DNA of 64,000 nt. Origin: Impatiens glandulifera. Lineage: Eukaryota > Streptophyta > Magnoliopsida > Ericales > Balsaminaceae. Under the pieces are notes generated by a model. That model searched no databases and was not told the DNA's origin. It worked only from the letters and a program-made list of their open reading frames with translations. The stretch spans positions 141,971,913 through 142,035,912 of the forward strand of contig NC_061862.1 of assembly GCF_907164915.1 (NCBI RefSeq), written 5' to 3'. Shown in pieces: positions 13,176 through 24,576 of this stretch. Position numbers and translations under genes: made by a program. Positions within the stretch are counted from its first letter, which is position 1, and every line of letters starts with the position of its first letter.

Positions 13176-14509
13176 ATGAATATTAAAATTATGAAGGTAG
13201 GTGTATTAATAAAAATAAATTATATATATTTAAATAAAATAAATTTATAAAACTATGAAGGTATTTGCATTTTTATGTCTTGAATTAATATTATATAGAT
13301 AATTTTTAGATGATATATAGTAAGTAAATATATAAATTATATATAGATAATATATATAATAAAGAAAAAATAAAATTTAATTAAGAAAGAGAGAAAATGA
13401 GAGAGTAGAGAGAAAATACTGATGATTTAGTTTATTGTGGTCCTTAACTTTAAACATCATATATATATTTTATATAATTCTCTTTGTAAATCAAGTTTCT
13501 GCTTGAAGCCATCAAATTGTTAAATTAGAGAAACTAAGATTTTTTAATATATTATTTAAATTTATAATTATTTTGTACAATTTCTGTTTTGTTCGGGTTG
13601 TTTAATTCCTAGAAGACTACATTATTTTATAAAATATTATTTAAAAATTAAAAATAATCTCTCAAACTGAATATTTTAATAATATTTTTAAATAAAAAAA
13701 ATGTGTTTTATTTAATAATTTATTTATTTTTCTTCCAACTAATTAATATCTCTTCCATTAATTTATCTCTTTTATTTTTTCTATTAATTTTATGAGTTTT
13801 AAATTAATTTGTTTATCAAATATATATTTTCCCTCTTTTTACTCATTTTTTTACATTGATGACATATAAATATTTATTTAATATGGATTATTTTTTATTT
13901 CTCAATTATCAGAATATTAGTAATGATTTTATTTTGATCAATAACATGACTAATTTTCTAATAATTGCATTGTATTTTTAAGAATTGAAATCTGTGCTCA
14001 AAAATATCTTATCTAAAAATTATAAACGAAATTAAATATTTAAATATGTTTATTTTAAATATTAAAGTTTGATAATATGATACACTAATCATATGATATG
14101 ATGATCTTAAAATTTTATAAGATTCGAAATATAAAATAATAAAGCAATGAACAAACTACTCTATTAATAATTTAATCCAAAAAATAAATACTTCAAGGAC
14201 TTTTAATTGAGAAATAATATGAAAGATTGAGATAGGATAAAGAGAGAGGGGTTTAGCAGTTAAAAAAAAAGAAGAAGATAGGGGTTTGACCATTTGGGAA
14301 TAGAAGGAGAATATATGTGAGTTTGGTTTGAGAATGGAAGGAGGAGAAAATAGGAATGGAAGGAGAAGAGAGAAATGAGTTTGGATTTTTAGGAATGAAA
14401 GGGGAAGATAGATAGAAGGTTTTATAATGGAAATTGTGCACGACACAAGAAAATTAGGGTTTGATTTATTATATATTGAAAGATATATTTGTTCAATAAG
14501 GTTAGCCCG

Positions 14510-14996
14510 ATTGATCTCTGTTGAGAAAATTTGTGGGAGTTTAAGATTCCTACTAAGATCTCCTTTTTTGACTGGATTGTTATCACGGTGAAATTCTTAC
14601 TAAAGATAGATGTATGAAAAAATCATGATTATTGTGTGTCGTATGGGTTATAAAGAGATTAAGACAATTTCTCATCTACTTTTTCATTGACACGTTTATT
14701 CAAATATAAGGAGTCTTTTGAGGATTTTGACTAGAATACAATGGGTTATACCAAAAACCGTTAGTGGCTATTGGGAGGCATAAATTGTGGCGACTAAATA
14801 TGCGAGACTTAGAAGATGGGTCTCCCTCCCTATAATTTTCTTGTGGATTATTTGGTTGGAAAGAAATCGAAAAATTTGTAATAACGAAAGTATATCGTTA
14901 AAGATTATTCACAATTTCATTATCATGATGATGTCGGAGATTAGATCTAAAAAACATGTAGATTCGTGTGAAGATTTTATTGCCCGAGTAAATTAA
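14510..14996 (+). pseudogene. LINE reverse-transcriptase C-terminal (zf-RVT) fragment, copy 3
   Basis: Block D copy of the LINE tail. A 69-codon frame at 14,787-14,996 contains RRWVSLPIIFLWIIWLERN. It ends early because the C-terminal 'GCCC...GATTTTCGAG' stretch has a short deletion near 14,985. Earlier zf-RVT motifs lie in other frames. Confidence 0.68.
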
Positions 14997-15089
14997 TTAT
15001 TTTAATTAATCAAATTATACATAACTTTTTTCATGTCATATATTTATCATTGTGCTTAAAGCAATTTTTTATTAAATAATATTTAAAAA

Positions 15090-15482
15090 AAATAATAATA
15101 TAATAATATAAAATATAATATAATATAATATAATATAATATAATATAATAATATAATTTTATAATAATATAATAATTTAATAATATAATAATATAATAAG
15201 ATAATAATATAATAATATAATAGTATAATAATATAATAATATAATAATATAATATAATAATAATATAATATAATATAATATAATATAATATAATATAATA
15301 TAATATAATATAATATAATATAATATAATATAATATAATATAATATAATATAATATAATATAATATAATATAATATAATATAATATAATATAATATAATA
15401 TAATATAATAATATAATAATATAATATAATATAATATAATATAATATAATATACAATAATATATAATATAATATAAATTTAA

Positions 15483-15554
<72 letters not shown>

Positions 15555-15560
15555 CAAATC
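15090..15560. repeat. (TAATA)n and (TA)n microsatellite expansion
   Basis: An almost pure pentanucleotide tract of TAATA repeats, with interspersed ATAATAAT variants, runs from about 15,108 to 15,460. A (TA)n tract follows at 15,484-15,553. The same D/E spacer in other units holds only short versions, so this is a local expansion. Long minus-strand Ile/Tyr reading frames here are artefacts of the repeat. Confidence 0.92.
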
Positions 15561-17773
15561 AAACCCTAATCACTGCAAAACAAAATGACAAACAATATTT
15601 TTTTAACTTTGACTTTCTTGTTTATTATTATTATGACAGGTTAGTCCTTCAATTTAAAAATTATGAATTACTAAATAATCTTTAATTAGTTATATATATA
15701 AATACATTTTATTTAATGATATTTTCAATATATTTTAATATATATAAATATTTTTTTTTTGTAAATATATAAATATTTGTTAGGTACAATTACAATATTG
15801 GCATCTGACGATGGATTTAGAGCAATAAAGAAAAGTCAATTGGAGTGTCAACTAATTTGTCCTTTCAAGTGCGGATTAAATCATATGTCAAAGTGTATTG
15901 ATGGAACTTGCATTTGTGGTTAATACGATTGAATTGTCAAGTTTGATCACATCAAAATAAATGAATCATAATTTATAATAATAAATTATTTTGATGTTAA
16001 GAAATAATTGAGATGATACAGGTAATTATTAGTTATTTTATTAATAATAAAATAAAATATTTAACCAATATTTTATTTTTAATCATTAGTAAGATGGGTG
16101 AATATAAAAAATCCAAAAACTTTAAAAATAAAAAATTGTCAAGTTCAAACGAATAAAGGCAAACCAAATAAATCCAAACACGATAAAAAAAAAATCTGGA
16201 AGGAAGGTATTCATTAGTAAAAAAATCATTAATATATAGTAAAAAAAATAGAAATCGCTCTTGATTTAATATAAAAGGGGGTCAATATCTACCGCTCTAA
16301 ACGGTTGATATTAAGTGATCTATATTAACTAAATTTTTAAAGGTTAATATTGATCCACTCTATATCAACCGTTTTAAAAACCATTGATATTGACCACATC
16401 TATATCAACCACTCTAAAAATTTGGTATATATTTATATAATTACTTTGGGATTTAGGATATCTTTAATTATAAATATTTGCAACTAATATTATTAATTTA
16501 TTATATTTTTTATATGAATATATATTTATATAATTAGTTTAAGATTTAGGATATAAGACTATGTTTTTTTTATAAGAATATATATTTATATAATTAGTTT
16601 AGAGTTTAAGATATATGATTTAGGATTTATGATTTATGATATTATAAGACTAATTATGATATGTATTATTTTAATTTTTTTTTAATTTTGAATAATTTAT
16701 CACTGAAACTTTTGTATAGATTTTGTTATATTATATTTTATTATTGCAGCAAAATGTTTGAATAAATTTTCTTCTTTTAGCAAAAAAAATAAATTATTTA
16801 ATATTTTTATTAAAAGTTGTTATTATAATTTAATTGTAATTTTTGAGTTATTTTTATTTATTTTATATAAGTAATAAAAGTGAGATAAGATAATAAAAAA
16901 AAGAATATATATTAAGGAATATTTTTTTCTATAGTTTAGGGAGAGTAAAAATAAAAATATTAATAAGATTTAGTGTTTATGAAAAATTTAAAATATTAAC
17001 AAATTTTAAGATTTAGTAGGAACAAAAAAAAAATACTATTAGAAAGGAGAAATTAAAATTTAAAATTTAAAATTTAAAGAAAAACATTAATAAGTTAAAA
17101 AGAAGAAAATAAAATTTAAAATTTAAAGAAAAAAATTAATAAGTGGAGAGAGATTAGAGAGAAACTATAACAGTTATATAATCATATTATCTCTCATTAA
17201 TCATAATATATATTAATATAATAGTTTATATAATTTGTAAATGATTTTTATTAAATTTAATATATAATTAATAATTATTTATTTATATATATATATATGA
17301 ATTTAATTATATATATGAATTTAATTAATAATTAATTTTTATAATATATATTTTAAATTTAATCAATTAACTCAAACGGTTATATATTATCTCTTTTTAT
17401 ATTAATATATTGTATTAATTCTTATTATAATAAAGTGTGTTTTTTATTTAGGTTCAATAGTAATAGTGGATAATTTAAGTTATATTTATTTTAAATATTA
17501 GTACATAAGATTTCAGTTAGATGTAATAATTTTTTATTTTTTTATTATAACTTATTTTAAAAACAAAAAATTCTTTTTTTTATTATAATTTATTTTAAAA
17601 ACAACAAATTCTTTTTTTTATTATAACTTATTTTAAAAATAAATAAATAAATAAATAAATTATTAATATATATATATATATATTAATAGAGAAGAGAAAT
17701 AATTAATTAAAAAAATTAAGAATTTTTATATTTATTTTTATTATTCTCTTAAATATATATTTATCAAATATAA

Positions 17774-18061
17774 TGATAAAGTATTAAATAAATAAGAGAA
17801 ATTATTTATTTATCTCCTATTAATTAGTATTAATTAGGCTAAATATAATAACCAAATCCTATATTTTATCTCCTATTAATTAGGCTAAATATAATAACCA
17901 AATCCTATATTTTCTCAATTTAGTTATTTCTCTATTACTATTATAAATAGATAAACTATTGTAAAGATTATTCATTCAATCAATAATATTATTTCAATCT
18001 TTCTCTTCAAGAACTCAATCAAATAGTTCTTGTTTATTTTATCAATTCAAGAAATTTAACT
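17774..18061 (+). repeat. Copia 5' LTR
   Basis: 288 bp, starting TGATAAAGTATT and ending AATTTAACT, so it does not show the usual CA end. It differs from the 3' LTR by an extra 10-bp AGTATTAATT duplication near 17,826. It also holds an internal direct repeat of 'TAGGCTAAATATAATAACCA'. A TATAAATAG box at 17,942-17,950 is a plausible promoter, with the transcript start expected about 30 bp downstream. Confidence 0.93.
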
Positions 18062-18074
18062 TGGTATCAGAGCT
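18062..18074 (+). other. Primer-binding site (initiator Met-tRNA type)
   Basis: TGGTATCAGAGCT lies directly after the 5' LTR. This is the standard plant Copia primer-binding sequence, complementary to the 3' end of initiator methionine tRNA. It fixes the 5' LTR boundary at 18,061. Confidence 0.93.
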
Positions 18075-18103
18075 ATAAGGGAAAACTCCCGAAAACGATT
18101 TCA

Positions 18104-20413
18104 ATGGAAGAACAATATCACTCATCAATTCTACCAATAATATCTGGAAGCGTAAAGCTTGATAAATATAATTATATCTATTGGAAATCACAAGTTACTC
18201 CAATCATGATAGGTTATGATTTTATGGATATAGTAGAAGGAAATCTTGAAACTCCTCCCAAATTTCTTCAAGAAACAGATGGTCAAAATAATACAATTCA
18301 AATCAAGAATCCAAAGTTTAAACAATGGCGTATCCAAGATCAAAGGGTACTTGCATGGCTCTTTTCAACATTGACCGACGAGATTCGTCAACAAGTCTCA
18401 AAATCATCTTCGGCACAAGAACTTTGGAAAACCTTAGAGAAAATTTATGTTTCTCAATCAAAGAGCCGACTATTTGAGTTACGGAGTCAACTCCTAAACG
18501 CACACAAAGGTAGTGGTTCTCTTCTTAACTTCATTCAACACATCAAAAATCTATCAGATGCACTTATCGCTGCCGGACAATATGTTTCTGATCAAGATCT
18601 GCAACTAACTCTACTCAACGGGCTTGGAGACGAGTTTGAGCCGATGATATGTGCTCTAACTTCCGGACAAGATCTATTGTTTAATGAGATGACAGACATC
18701 CTTCTAAATTATGAACAACGACTCATATTCAAGAAAAGAAAATTCCATTATAAAAATATTTCGCGCTCAAACGTTTCGGCGAATGTTGCTTATATTTATA
18801 GGCATGGAGGCGGAAAGAACCAAAGACAGAACCGAGACAATAATCGTCCGCAATGTAATTTTTGTCATAAAATTGGTCATCGCTCCGAAAGTTGTTTTTA
18901 TAATCCATCTTGTCAAATATGTAATGTACAAGGACATAGTGCTCTCGAGTGCCCTCGTTTTAATCCTTCTACAAATTCTACGACAATGTTAGTTACATCG
19001 TCTACTATTGTAAACCAAAGACAGAATCGAGACAATAATCGTCCGCAATGTAATTTTTGTCATAAAATTGGTCATCGCTCCGAAAGTTGTTTTTATAATC
19101 CATCTTGTCAAATATGTAATGTACAAGGACATAGTGCTCTTGAGTGCCCTCGTTTTAATCCTTCTACAAATCCTACGACAATGTTAGTTACATCGTCTAC
19201 TATTGTAGATCCCACTTTGTGTCCAGATTCAGGTGTTACCGACCATATTACTTCCGATCTTAATAATCTACATGTACATGCTCCTTATACAGACACTCAA
19301 ACTATCAAAGTCGGAAACGACCGAGATACGAAGATAGTGCTTCTTAAAGGATTACTCAAGGACGGACTTTATTGCATTGAACCTACTGAAAGTTCGTTTT
19401 CAACATGTTCTAATAAACAAGCATTTATTGGTATTAGATCTCCGGCTCAAATTTGGCATTCACGACTTGGACATCCTTCTAGCGCTACTACATCTTTAGT
19501 TATATCACACTTTAAATTACCAGTTTCAGGTAGTAATACTATTTCTTTTTGTGGATCATGTCAATATGGGAAAGCACATAAACTCCCTTTTTTAGCTTCA
19601 AAATCTACATCTATGGCTCCTTTAGACCTAATTCATTTAGATGTTTGGGGACCTGCTCCTGAATTTTCATCTAATGGTCGTTATTTCGTACATTTTGTGT
19701 ATGATTTTAGCAAATTCACGTGGATATATCCGCTAAAGAAAAAGTCGGATGTCTTGAATACGTTTATCAACTTTCTTCGACTTATTGAAAATTTATTTAG
19801 TCGTAAAATCAAAATATTGCAAACTGATTGGGGAGGAAAATATAGAAATTTCAAATCATTAACAGATAATCATGGTATTTTACATCGTTTATCTTGCCCA
19901 CATACTAGTGAGCAAAATGGCATTGCTGAACGAAAAATTCGTCATATTACGGAAACTGGTCTCACTTTATTGGCTCATGCATCTATGCCACTACATTATT
20001 GGAGTGAAGCTTTTGAAACAGCCACATATCTAGTACTGAATCTGAATATTGTGCTCTTGCATATACAACTCCTGATCTTTGTTGGATTTAATCTCTATGG
20101 TGTGATTAGTGAACTTCGAGTTTCACTTTCTTCTTCTCCGGTTCTATGGTGTGATAATATTGGTGCCGCATTCTTATCAGCAAACCCGGTATTTCATGCT
20201 CGCACAAAACATATTGAAATCGATTTTCACTCTGTTCGGGAAAAAGTTGCTCGTAAACAACTACTCATCCAATATATTCCTACTGAAGATCAAGTGGCTG
20301 ATATCTTCACCAAAGGTCTTTCTTCTCATCGATTTGCTCTTTTACGTAGCAAGCTCACGGTTTGTGCCTCACCTTTTCGCTTGAAGGGGGATGATAAAGT
20401 ATTAAATAAATAA
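18104..20413 (+). CDS. Copia gag-pol fusion ORF lacking reverse transcriptase (769 aa)
   Basis: This ORF encodes capsid, a protease remnant, integrase and part of RNase H. Residues 1 to about 230 are a UBN2-type Copia gag. Two CCHC zinc-knuckle pairs follow: CNFCHKIGHRSESC at 251 and 316, each followed by CQICNVQGHSALEC. The second pair comes from an in-frame 195-bp tandem duplication. A protease DSG motif is at D375, but the rest of that domain is cut short. The pre-integrase segment contains WHSRLGHPSS. The integrase has candidate catalytic D513 (HLDVWG), D575 (QTDWGG) and E609 (QNGIAERK). At about residue 645 the frame jumps to RNase H: the whole reverse transcriptase is missing, and the first RNase H codons (a TESEYCALAYTTPDLCWI segment) are read out of frame before VLWCDNIGAAFL and EDQVADIFTKGL. 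A full Copia polyprotein is roughly 1,300-1,450 aa. The start follows the leader by 30 bp and the stop lies inside the 3' LTR. Confidence 0.92.
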   Translation: MEEQYHSSILPIISGSVKLDKYNYIYWKSQVTPIMIGYDFMDIVEGNLETPPKFLQETDGQNNTIQIKNPKFKQWRIQDQRVLAWLFSTLTDEIRQQVSKSSSAQELWKTLEKIYVSQSKSRLFELRSQLLNAHKGSGSLLNFIQHIKNLSDALIAAGQYVSDQDLQLTLLNGLGDEFEPMICALTSGQDLLFNEMTDILLNYEQRLIFKKRKFHYKNISRSNVSANVAYIYRHGGGKNQRQNRDNNRPQCNFCHKIGHRSESCFYNPSCQICNVQGHSALECPRFNPSTNSTTMLVTSSTIVNQRQNRDNNRPQCNFCHKIGHRSESCFYNPSCQICNVQGHSALECPRFNPSTNPTTMLVTSSTIVDPTLCPDSGVTDHITSDLNNLHVHAPYTDTQTIKVGNDRDTKIVLLKGLLKDGLYCIEPTESSFSTCSNKQAFIGIRSPAQIWHSRLGHPSSATTSLVISHFKLPVSGSNTISFCGSCQYGKAHKLPFLASKSTSMAPLDLIHLDVWGPAPEFSSNGRYFVHFVYDFSKFTWIYPLKKKSDVLNTFINFLRLIENLFSRKIKILQTDWGGKYRNFKSLTDNHGILHRLSCPHTSEQNGIAERKIRHITETGLTLLAHASMPLHYWSEAFETATYLVLNLNIVLLHIQLLIFVGFNLYGVISELRVSLSSSPVLWCDNIGAAFLSANPVFHARTKHIEIDFHSVREKVARKQLLIQYIPTEDQVADIFTKGLSSHRFALLRSKLTVCASPFRLKGDDKVLNK

Positions 20414-20669
20414 GAGAAATTATTTATTTATCTCCTATTAATTAGGCTAAATATAATAACCAAATCCTATATTTTATCTCCTATTAATTAGGCTAAATAT
20501 AATAACCAAATCCTATATTTTCTCAATTTAGTTATTTCTCTATTACTATTATAAATAGATAAACTATTGTAAAGATTATTCATTCAATCAATAATATTAT
20601 TTCAATCTTTCTCTTCAAGAACTCAATCAAATAGTTCTTGTTTATTTTATCAATTCAAGAAATTTAACT
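20392..20669 (+). repeat. Copia 3' LTR
   Basis: 278 bp, identical by eye to the 5' LTR except for the 10-bp duplication that only the 5' copy has. It is preceded by the polypurine tract AAGGGGGA and followed by the TATAA target duplication. Confidence 0.94.
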
Positions 20670-22058
20670 TATAATATATATATTTGAAAATATATATTTA
20701 TTTTGTTATTTATTTATTTGATATATAGTCACCCTTCCACATCGCTACATTACAAAACTTTCGCTCCCCTATCATTACTATATATATATATTACCATTTT
20801 AAAAATAGTTGATATTAAATATTTTTAATTTAATAATATATATATTTAAATATAATATTTAATAGTTAATAAATATATATATAATATTTAAGTAATTAAA
20901 TTTATTAAAATATAATATATATATATATATATATATTTAAAAGAAATAAATAACATATCATTAAAATCGTGTAGGTTGTTATACAAAATAATTAATTAAA
21001 TAATTATCCATAAATCTGATAACTATCTTCCACCTCGATAACTTTTTCTCTCCTCAATCACCTCTCTTCCCACAACCTTTATTTTTATGAGTGATAACTT
21101 CTTTTCTCCTCATGCTCTCAAATTTTTTTCAATCGATTACTTATTCTCTCATTAATCTCTCTCATCACTCAACCTATGCTCTCAAATCCTAATTAAAAGT
21201 TATTAAATAGATTAAACAAATTCTTCCAACAATGTTTATATTACTAACTTTAATTTTTAATTATTTATGTTGTAAATGTCTTTATATGTAGGTATACTAA
21301 ATTTGGACAGAGTTAAAGAAAAGGAGGTTTATGCTGAAGAAGGAAGAAGAAATAGAAGATAGAAGATGAAGATCAAATTATTATTTTTTATTTTTTCGTA
21401 TTATGAATTTTTTATTTTAATTTTTTGTATTATAAATTTTTTATATATTTAAATGTAGTATTTGTATGTATTGAAAATGTAGTATTTGTATTAATGGAGT
21501 TAAATTGGTTTAATGTTAATTTTGGAATTATATTTAAAAATTATCTTGTCATTTGAAATTTTGTATAAAATAATTAAATTTATTTTAAAGTGATTTTTAA
21601 TTAAATAATTGAAATATTTTTTTTTATAAATATTTTTTTTTTATAAATACTTTTATAGTTTCTTAATAACAACTGTCTACAAAATGGTTGTTATTGATTA
21701 ATAACAACATGCTTTATGTCCATTAATATTGAGTAATGAAAACACTTTTTAAAAAAAAGTTTATATTTCTTAATAACAATTGCATGTAAAACGGTTGCAA
21801 TTGTTTATTAATAAAAATCCTTAGAATAGTTGATATTGCTTAATAACAATCACTCACAAAACCGTTTTTATTGAGTAATAACAACCGCCTCAAAAATGGT
21901 TGATATTTAATGTTTGAGCAATGCATACGGAGGCTCTAGTAACAGATGTCAACCGCCTTTTGAGCTCCTTTTGAGCTGTTGTTATATTCAATACTAACTA
22001 TTTTTTTTGTTCAATATCAACCGTAAAAACCATTGATATTAACATTTTTTTACTAGTG

Positions 22059-22410
22059 ATTTGAGTATAACAAAAAGGATTTTTGACGGTGAGAAGATAT
22101 GAAAATTTTAGAAAGATAATAAATATTTGTACTTCGAAATTTCTACCATAAGTATTTCTCGGATTTTTTTGGAAAACACAGCACACCATTATTTATACTA
22201 TTAGTTTTAAATATACTAATAGGATATCCTCCGTTTTATAAGCAAAATATAAACTAAGTTTTTATAGAATATTTAATTTAATTAAAAAGAATATATTTAT
22301 ATGAAGAGAAAATATAATATATATATATATAATTAGAAGAAAAATAAAAAAGAAATTAATTATTAGTAGTTGTTTCATAATATAAGTAAACTTAATATAA
22401 GTAAATTGTA

Positions 22411-22475
<65 letters not shown>

Positions 22476-22972
22476 AATAATTGTCAAAATAATCATGAAT
22501 TTTTTATGTTTATGTATTTATAAAAAGACATAATCAATAACCAAATAAACAACGGTTAGAGAACAACTATTAGAGAAGTCTACTTATTTTATAAACATAT
22601 CTTCAAATATTAGACCTATAAAGAATTTTTAGGTAAACATATCTTTAAATGTTGGACCTATAAAAAAATTGTATGAACATATATGATCATTATAAACCAA
22701 AGGAAAAAAAAATGTACACATTCCAAAAAAAAAAAAAAATTAACCCCAGAGAAAAAAAAAACTACTATTAAATTATGGAAAACCAGATCTAAAATATTAA
22801 AATATTTTTAACAATAGTTACAAGAACATACACTTAAAATAAATAACTATATATATATATATATATTGATTTCATTATATATAAAATATACATTAAATTA
22901 TAACGTTCCACATAAAAGTTATGCAAAATATAAAAGTTTAGAGGTAACCACCAAAATACTAGAGTCTTGTTC
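22059..22972 (+). repeat. Macrosatellite unit 5, block F (second part)
   Basis: Block F resumes at 'ATTTGAGTATAACAAAAAGG', directly continuing the sequence broken at 16,211. It includes a pure (TA)n tract at 22,413-22,472. It ends at 'GAGTCTTGTTC', the F/G border, where an LTR fragment begins. There is no gene in it. Confidence 0.88.
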
Positions 22973-24574
22973 TGATAAGATCGGCTTTATCAATAGAGAT
23001 AGGGGTCTGGCGATTGATGAAGGCTTATGAAAAACGGTTTGAAAGAAATCTTGTTATGGATTTAATTTACTTTCTATTCTACGCAAACTCTTGTAAACAC
23101 TTGAAACAGAATCATGTGCGGAAATGTTTACTTAGGTTTGAAGCTTAGGATCAAGAATGAGAAAATGACAGAAATGAACAACAAAGCAGTTTGTTTATGG
23201 ATGTTCGGAGCAAACTCTCCTACATCACCCTTTCTTCCAATCACCGGAAGAATTCACTATAATATGATTTGAATCAAATACAGTTTGCGCGAATAGCTCA
23301 CTGTTGAACAGAACAGACTCTGTTCAACTTACAATATGATGAATATCACTCAGCTAAAACAGTGCTTTAATTCTCACTTTTTTTTTTATTAACACACAGT
23401 ACAATAAGGAAAGCAGCTAACAGTTTGAATGGAATGAATAGATCGCTTAATTTCTCTCTCTGTAATTCCAGTAAGCAAGATTAGGCAGACAGACTCTTCT
23501 TCTGTTGTCCTTAAGAATCTTTAAATATGAACAGGTACCAACGGTCGAATCTTCACAATGATACGTGGCAAGCTTCCATTGGAACGCCTCCATAGTACAC
23601 AACAGGCTCTGAGTATAAGGAACGTGGCCGTACACAACAGGTAGTGCGCCGAATATTCTTCAGAAATGTACCTGCAAAACAAGTAGTGGGAAGGATATTC
23701 GCTTACGTGTCATTGGTTGATTGGTTGCATCTGGCTGTCGTACTGATCTTCACTAGAAAGTGGAGCAGGAGTAGCGTACAACTATAGCACGTGGGTAGGC
23801 GGGTGCTAGCTTCAAGCAACTGCTTAAGCAAGGAATTAGACGTATTTAGATTAGACGACCTCGTCTAATGAAATCAGACGTCCCCGTCTAATAACAGGAT
23901 CCCATTAGATCACCTGGTCCAATGGGATTAGACTTACGTCTAATTACAATCACTTCAGACTAATCTAAAGGAGTTAGACTACACGTCTAACTTTCACCAG
24001 TTAGACTGCACGTCTAACTTTCTCTTTCCATTCGACTACACGTCTAACTCCACGAGTTAGACTGCACGTCTAATTACGGTTCTACTTCAGACTAGTCTGA
24101 AGGAGTTAGACTGCACGTCTAACTTTCATAATCCATTAGACTACACGTCTAACTCCACGAGTTAGACTACACGTCTAATTACGGTTCTATTAGACTTGCA
24201 CGTCTAACTCCACGAGTTAGACTACACGTCTAATTACGAGTCCAATAGAATGCATGTCTAACTCCACGAGTTAGACTGCACGTCTAATTACGATTCTATT
24301 AGACTGCACATCTAACTCTACGAGTTAGACTGCTCCTCCTATTACGATTCTATTATACTTGCACGTCTAACTCCATGAGTTAGACTGCACGTCTAATTTC
24401 CACTAGTTAGACTGCACGTCTAACACCGCTTAGTTAGATTACACGTCTAACTTCGCTAGTTAGACTACACGTCTAACACCATGCATCTAATACTAAATCG
24501 GTCTAATAAACCTCATTAGAACCAAGTCTAATGAAATTTAAATTCGATACACCTGCATCAAAAAAAATTAGACA
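22973..24574 (-). mobile_element. Truncated LTR with palindromic minisatellite
   Basis: Homologous to the solo LTR at 58,429-60,530 and in the same orientation. The LTR reads on the minus strand, so its 3' end is at 22,973 ('TGATAAGATCGGCTTTATC' as seen on the plus strand). It contains the 'TTTATGGATGTTCGGAGC' region shared by the other large LTRs (about 23,190) and a minisatellite of 'TTAGACTGCACGTCTAA' quasi-palindromes at about 23,840-24,490. The terminus equivalent to 60,450-60,530 is missing. The sequence jumps at 'AGCACGATTGATC' into the middle of block D, a junction with a few bases of microhomology. No internal retrotransposon sequence is attached. Confidence 0.82.
23840..24490. repeat. 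TTAGAC...GTCTAA palindromic minisatellite (array 1)
   Basis: Dozens of near-copies of the 17-bp quasi-palindrome TTAGACTGCACGTCTAA (6-bp arms TTAGAC and GTCTAA, 5-bp centre) are separated by short spacers such as 'CTCCACGAG' and 'TTACGATTCTA'. Spacing is less regular than in the array at 59.3-60.4 kb and several arms carry substitutions, which suggests an older or less homogenised array. Confidence 0.9.
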
Positions 24575-24576
24575 GC

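Larger units (their letters stand above)
10775..16211 (+). repeat. Macrosatellite unit 5, G tail and blocks A to F (first part)
   Basis: The order is G tail (10,775-10,870), A (about 11,030-12,420, split by a 607-bp MITE), B (12,430-13,290), C (13,290-14,150), D (14,150-15,080), E with a large microsatellite expansion (15,080-15,965), then the start of F. F is cut at 16,211 by the CACTA element and resumes at 22,059. Leaving out the MITE, it is a nearly complete copy of the long unit. Confidence 0.85.
17774..20669 (+). mobile_element. Young non-autonomous Ty1/copia element
   Basis: A complete LTR-to-LTR element of 2,896 bp with a TATAA target duplication at 17,769-17,773 and 20,670-20,674. 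The two LTRs are essentially identical, apart from a 10-bp tandem duplication in the 5' copy, which implies recent insertion. The internal region has a tRNA-type primer-binding site, one fused gag-pol ORF and a polypurine tract (AAGGGGGA) just before the 3' LTR. The reverse-transcriptase domain is absent, so new copies would need that enzyme from a related element. Confidence 0.95.
16212..22058. mobile_element. Non-autonomous CACTA element (host of a nested Copia)
   Basis: The right terminus, read inverted, is CACTAGTAAAAAAATGTTAA. The left terminus is CATTAGTAAAAAAATCATTA, so one base of the CACTA core has mutated. The flanking 3-bp duplication is ATT (16,209-16,211 and 22,059-22,061), the size expected for CACTA elements, and the flanks join to restore block F. 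Both ends carry subterminal motifs such as 'AACGGTTGATATT' and 'AACCATTGATATTGA' in both orientations (16,300-16,430 and 21,680-22,045), as transposase-binding ends of this superfamily do. Excluding the Copia and one copy of its target duplication, the element is about 2.9 kb. I find no TNP1/TNP2-type coding sequence in it. Confidence 0.85.

Noticed and set aside
15031..15557. Minus-strand ORFs of 141 and 126 codons made almost only of Ile, Leu and Tyr
   Set aside because: They are translations of the (TAATA)n and (TA)n microsatellites and have no protein-like composition.
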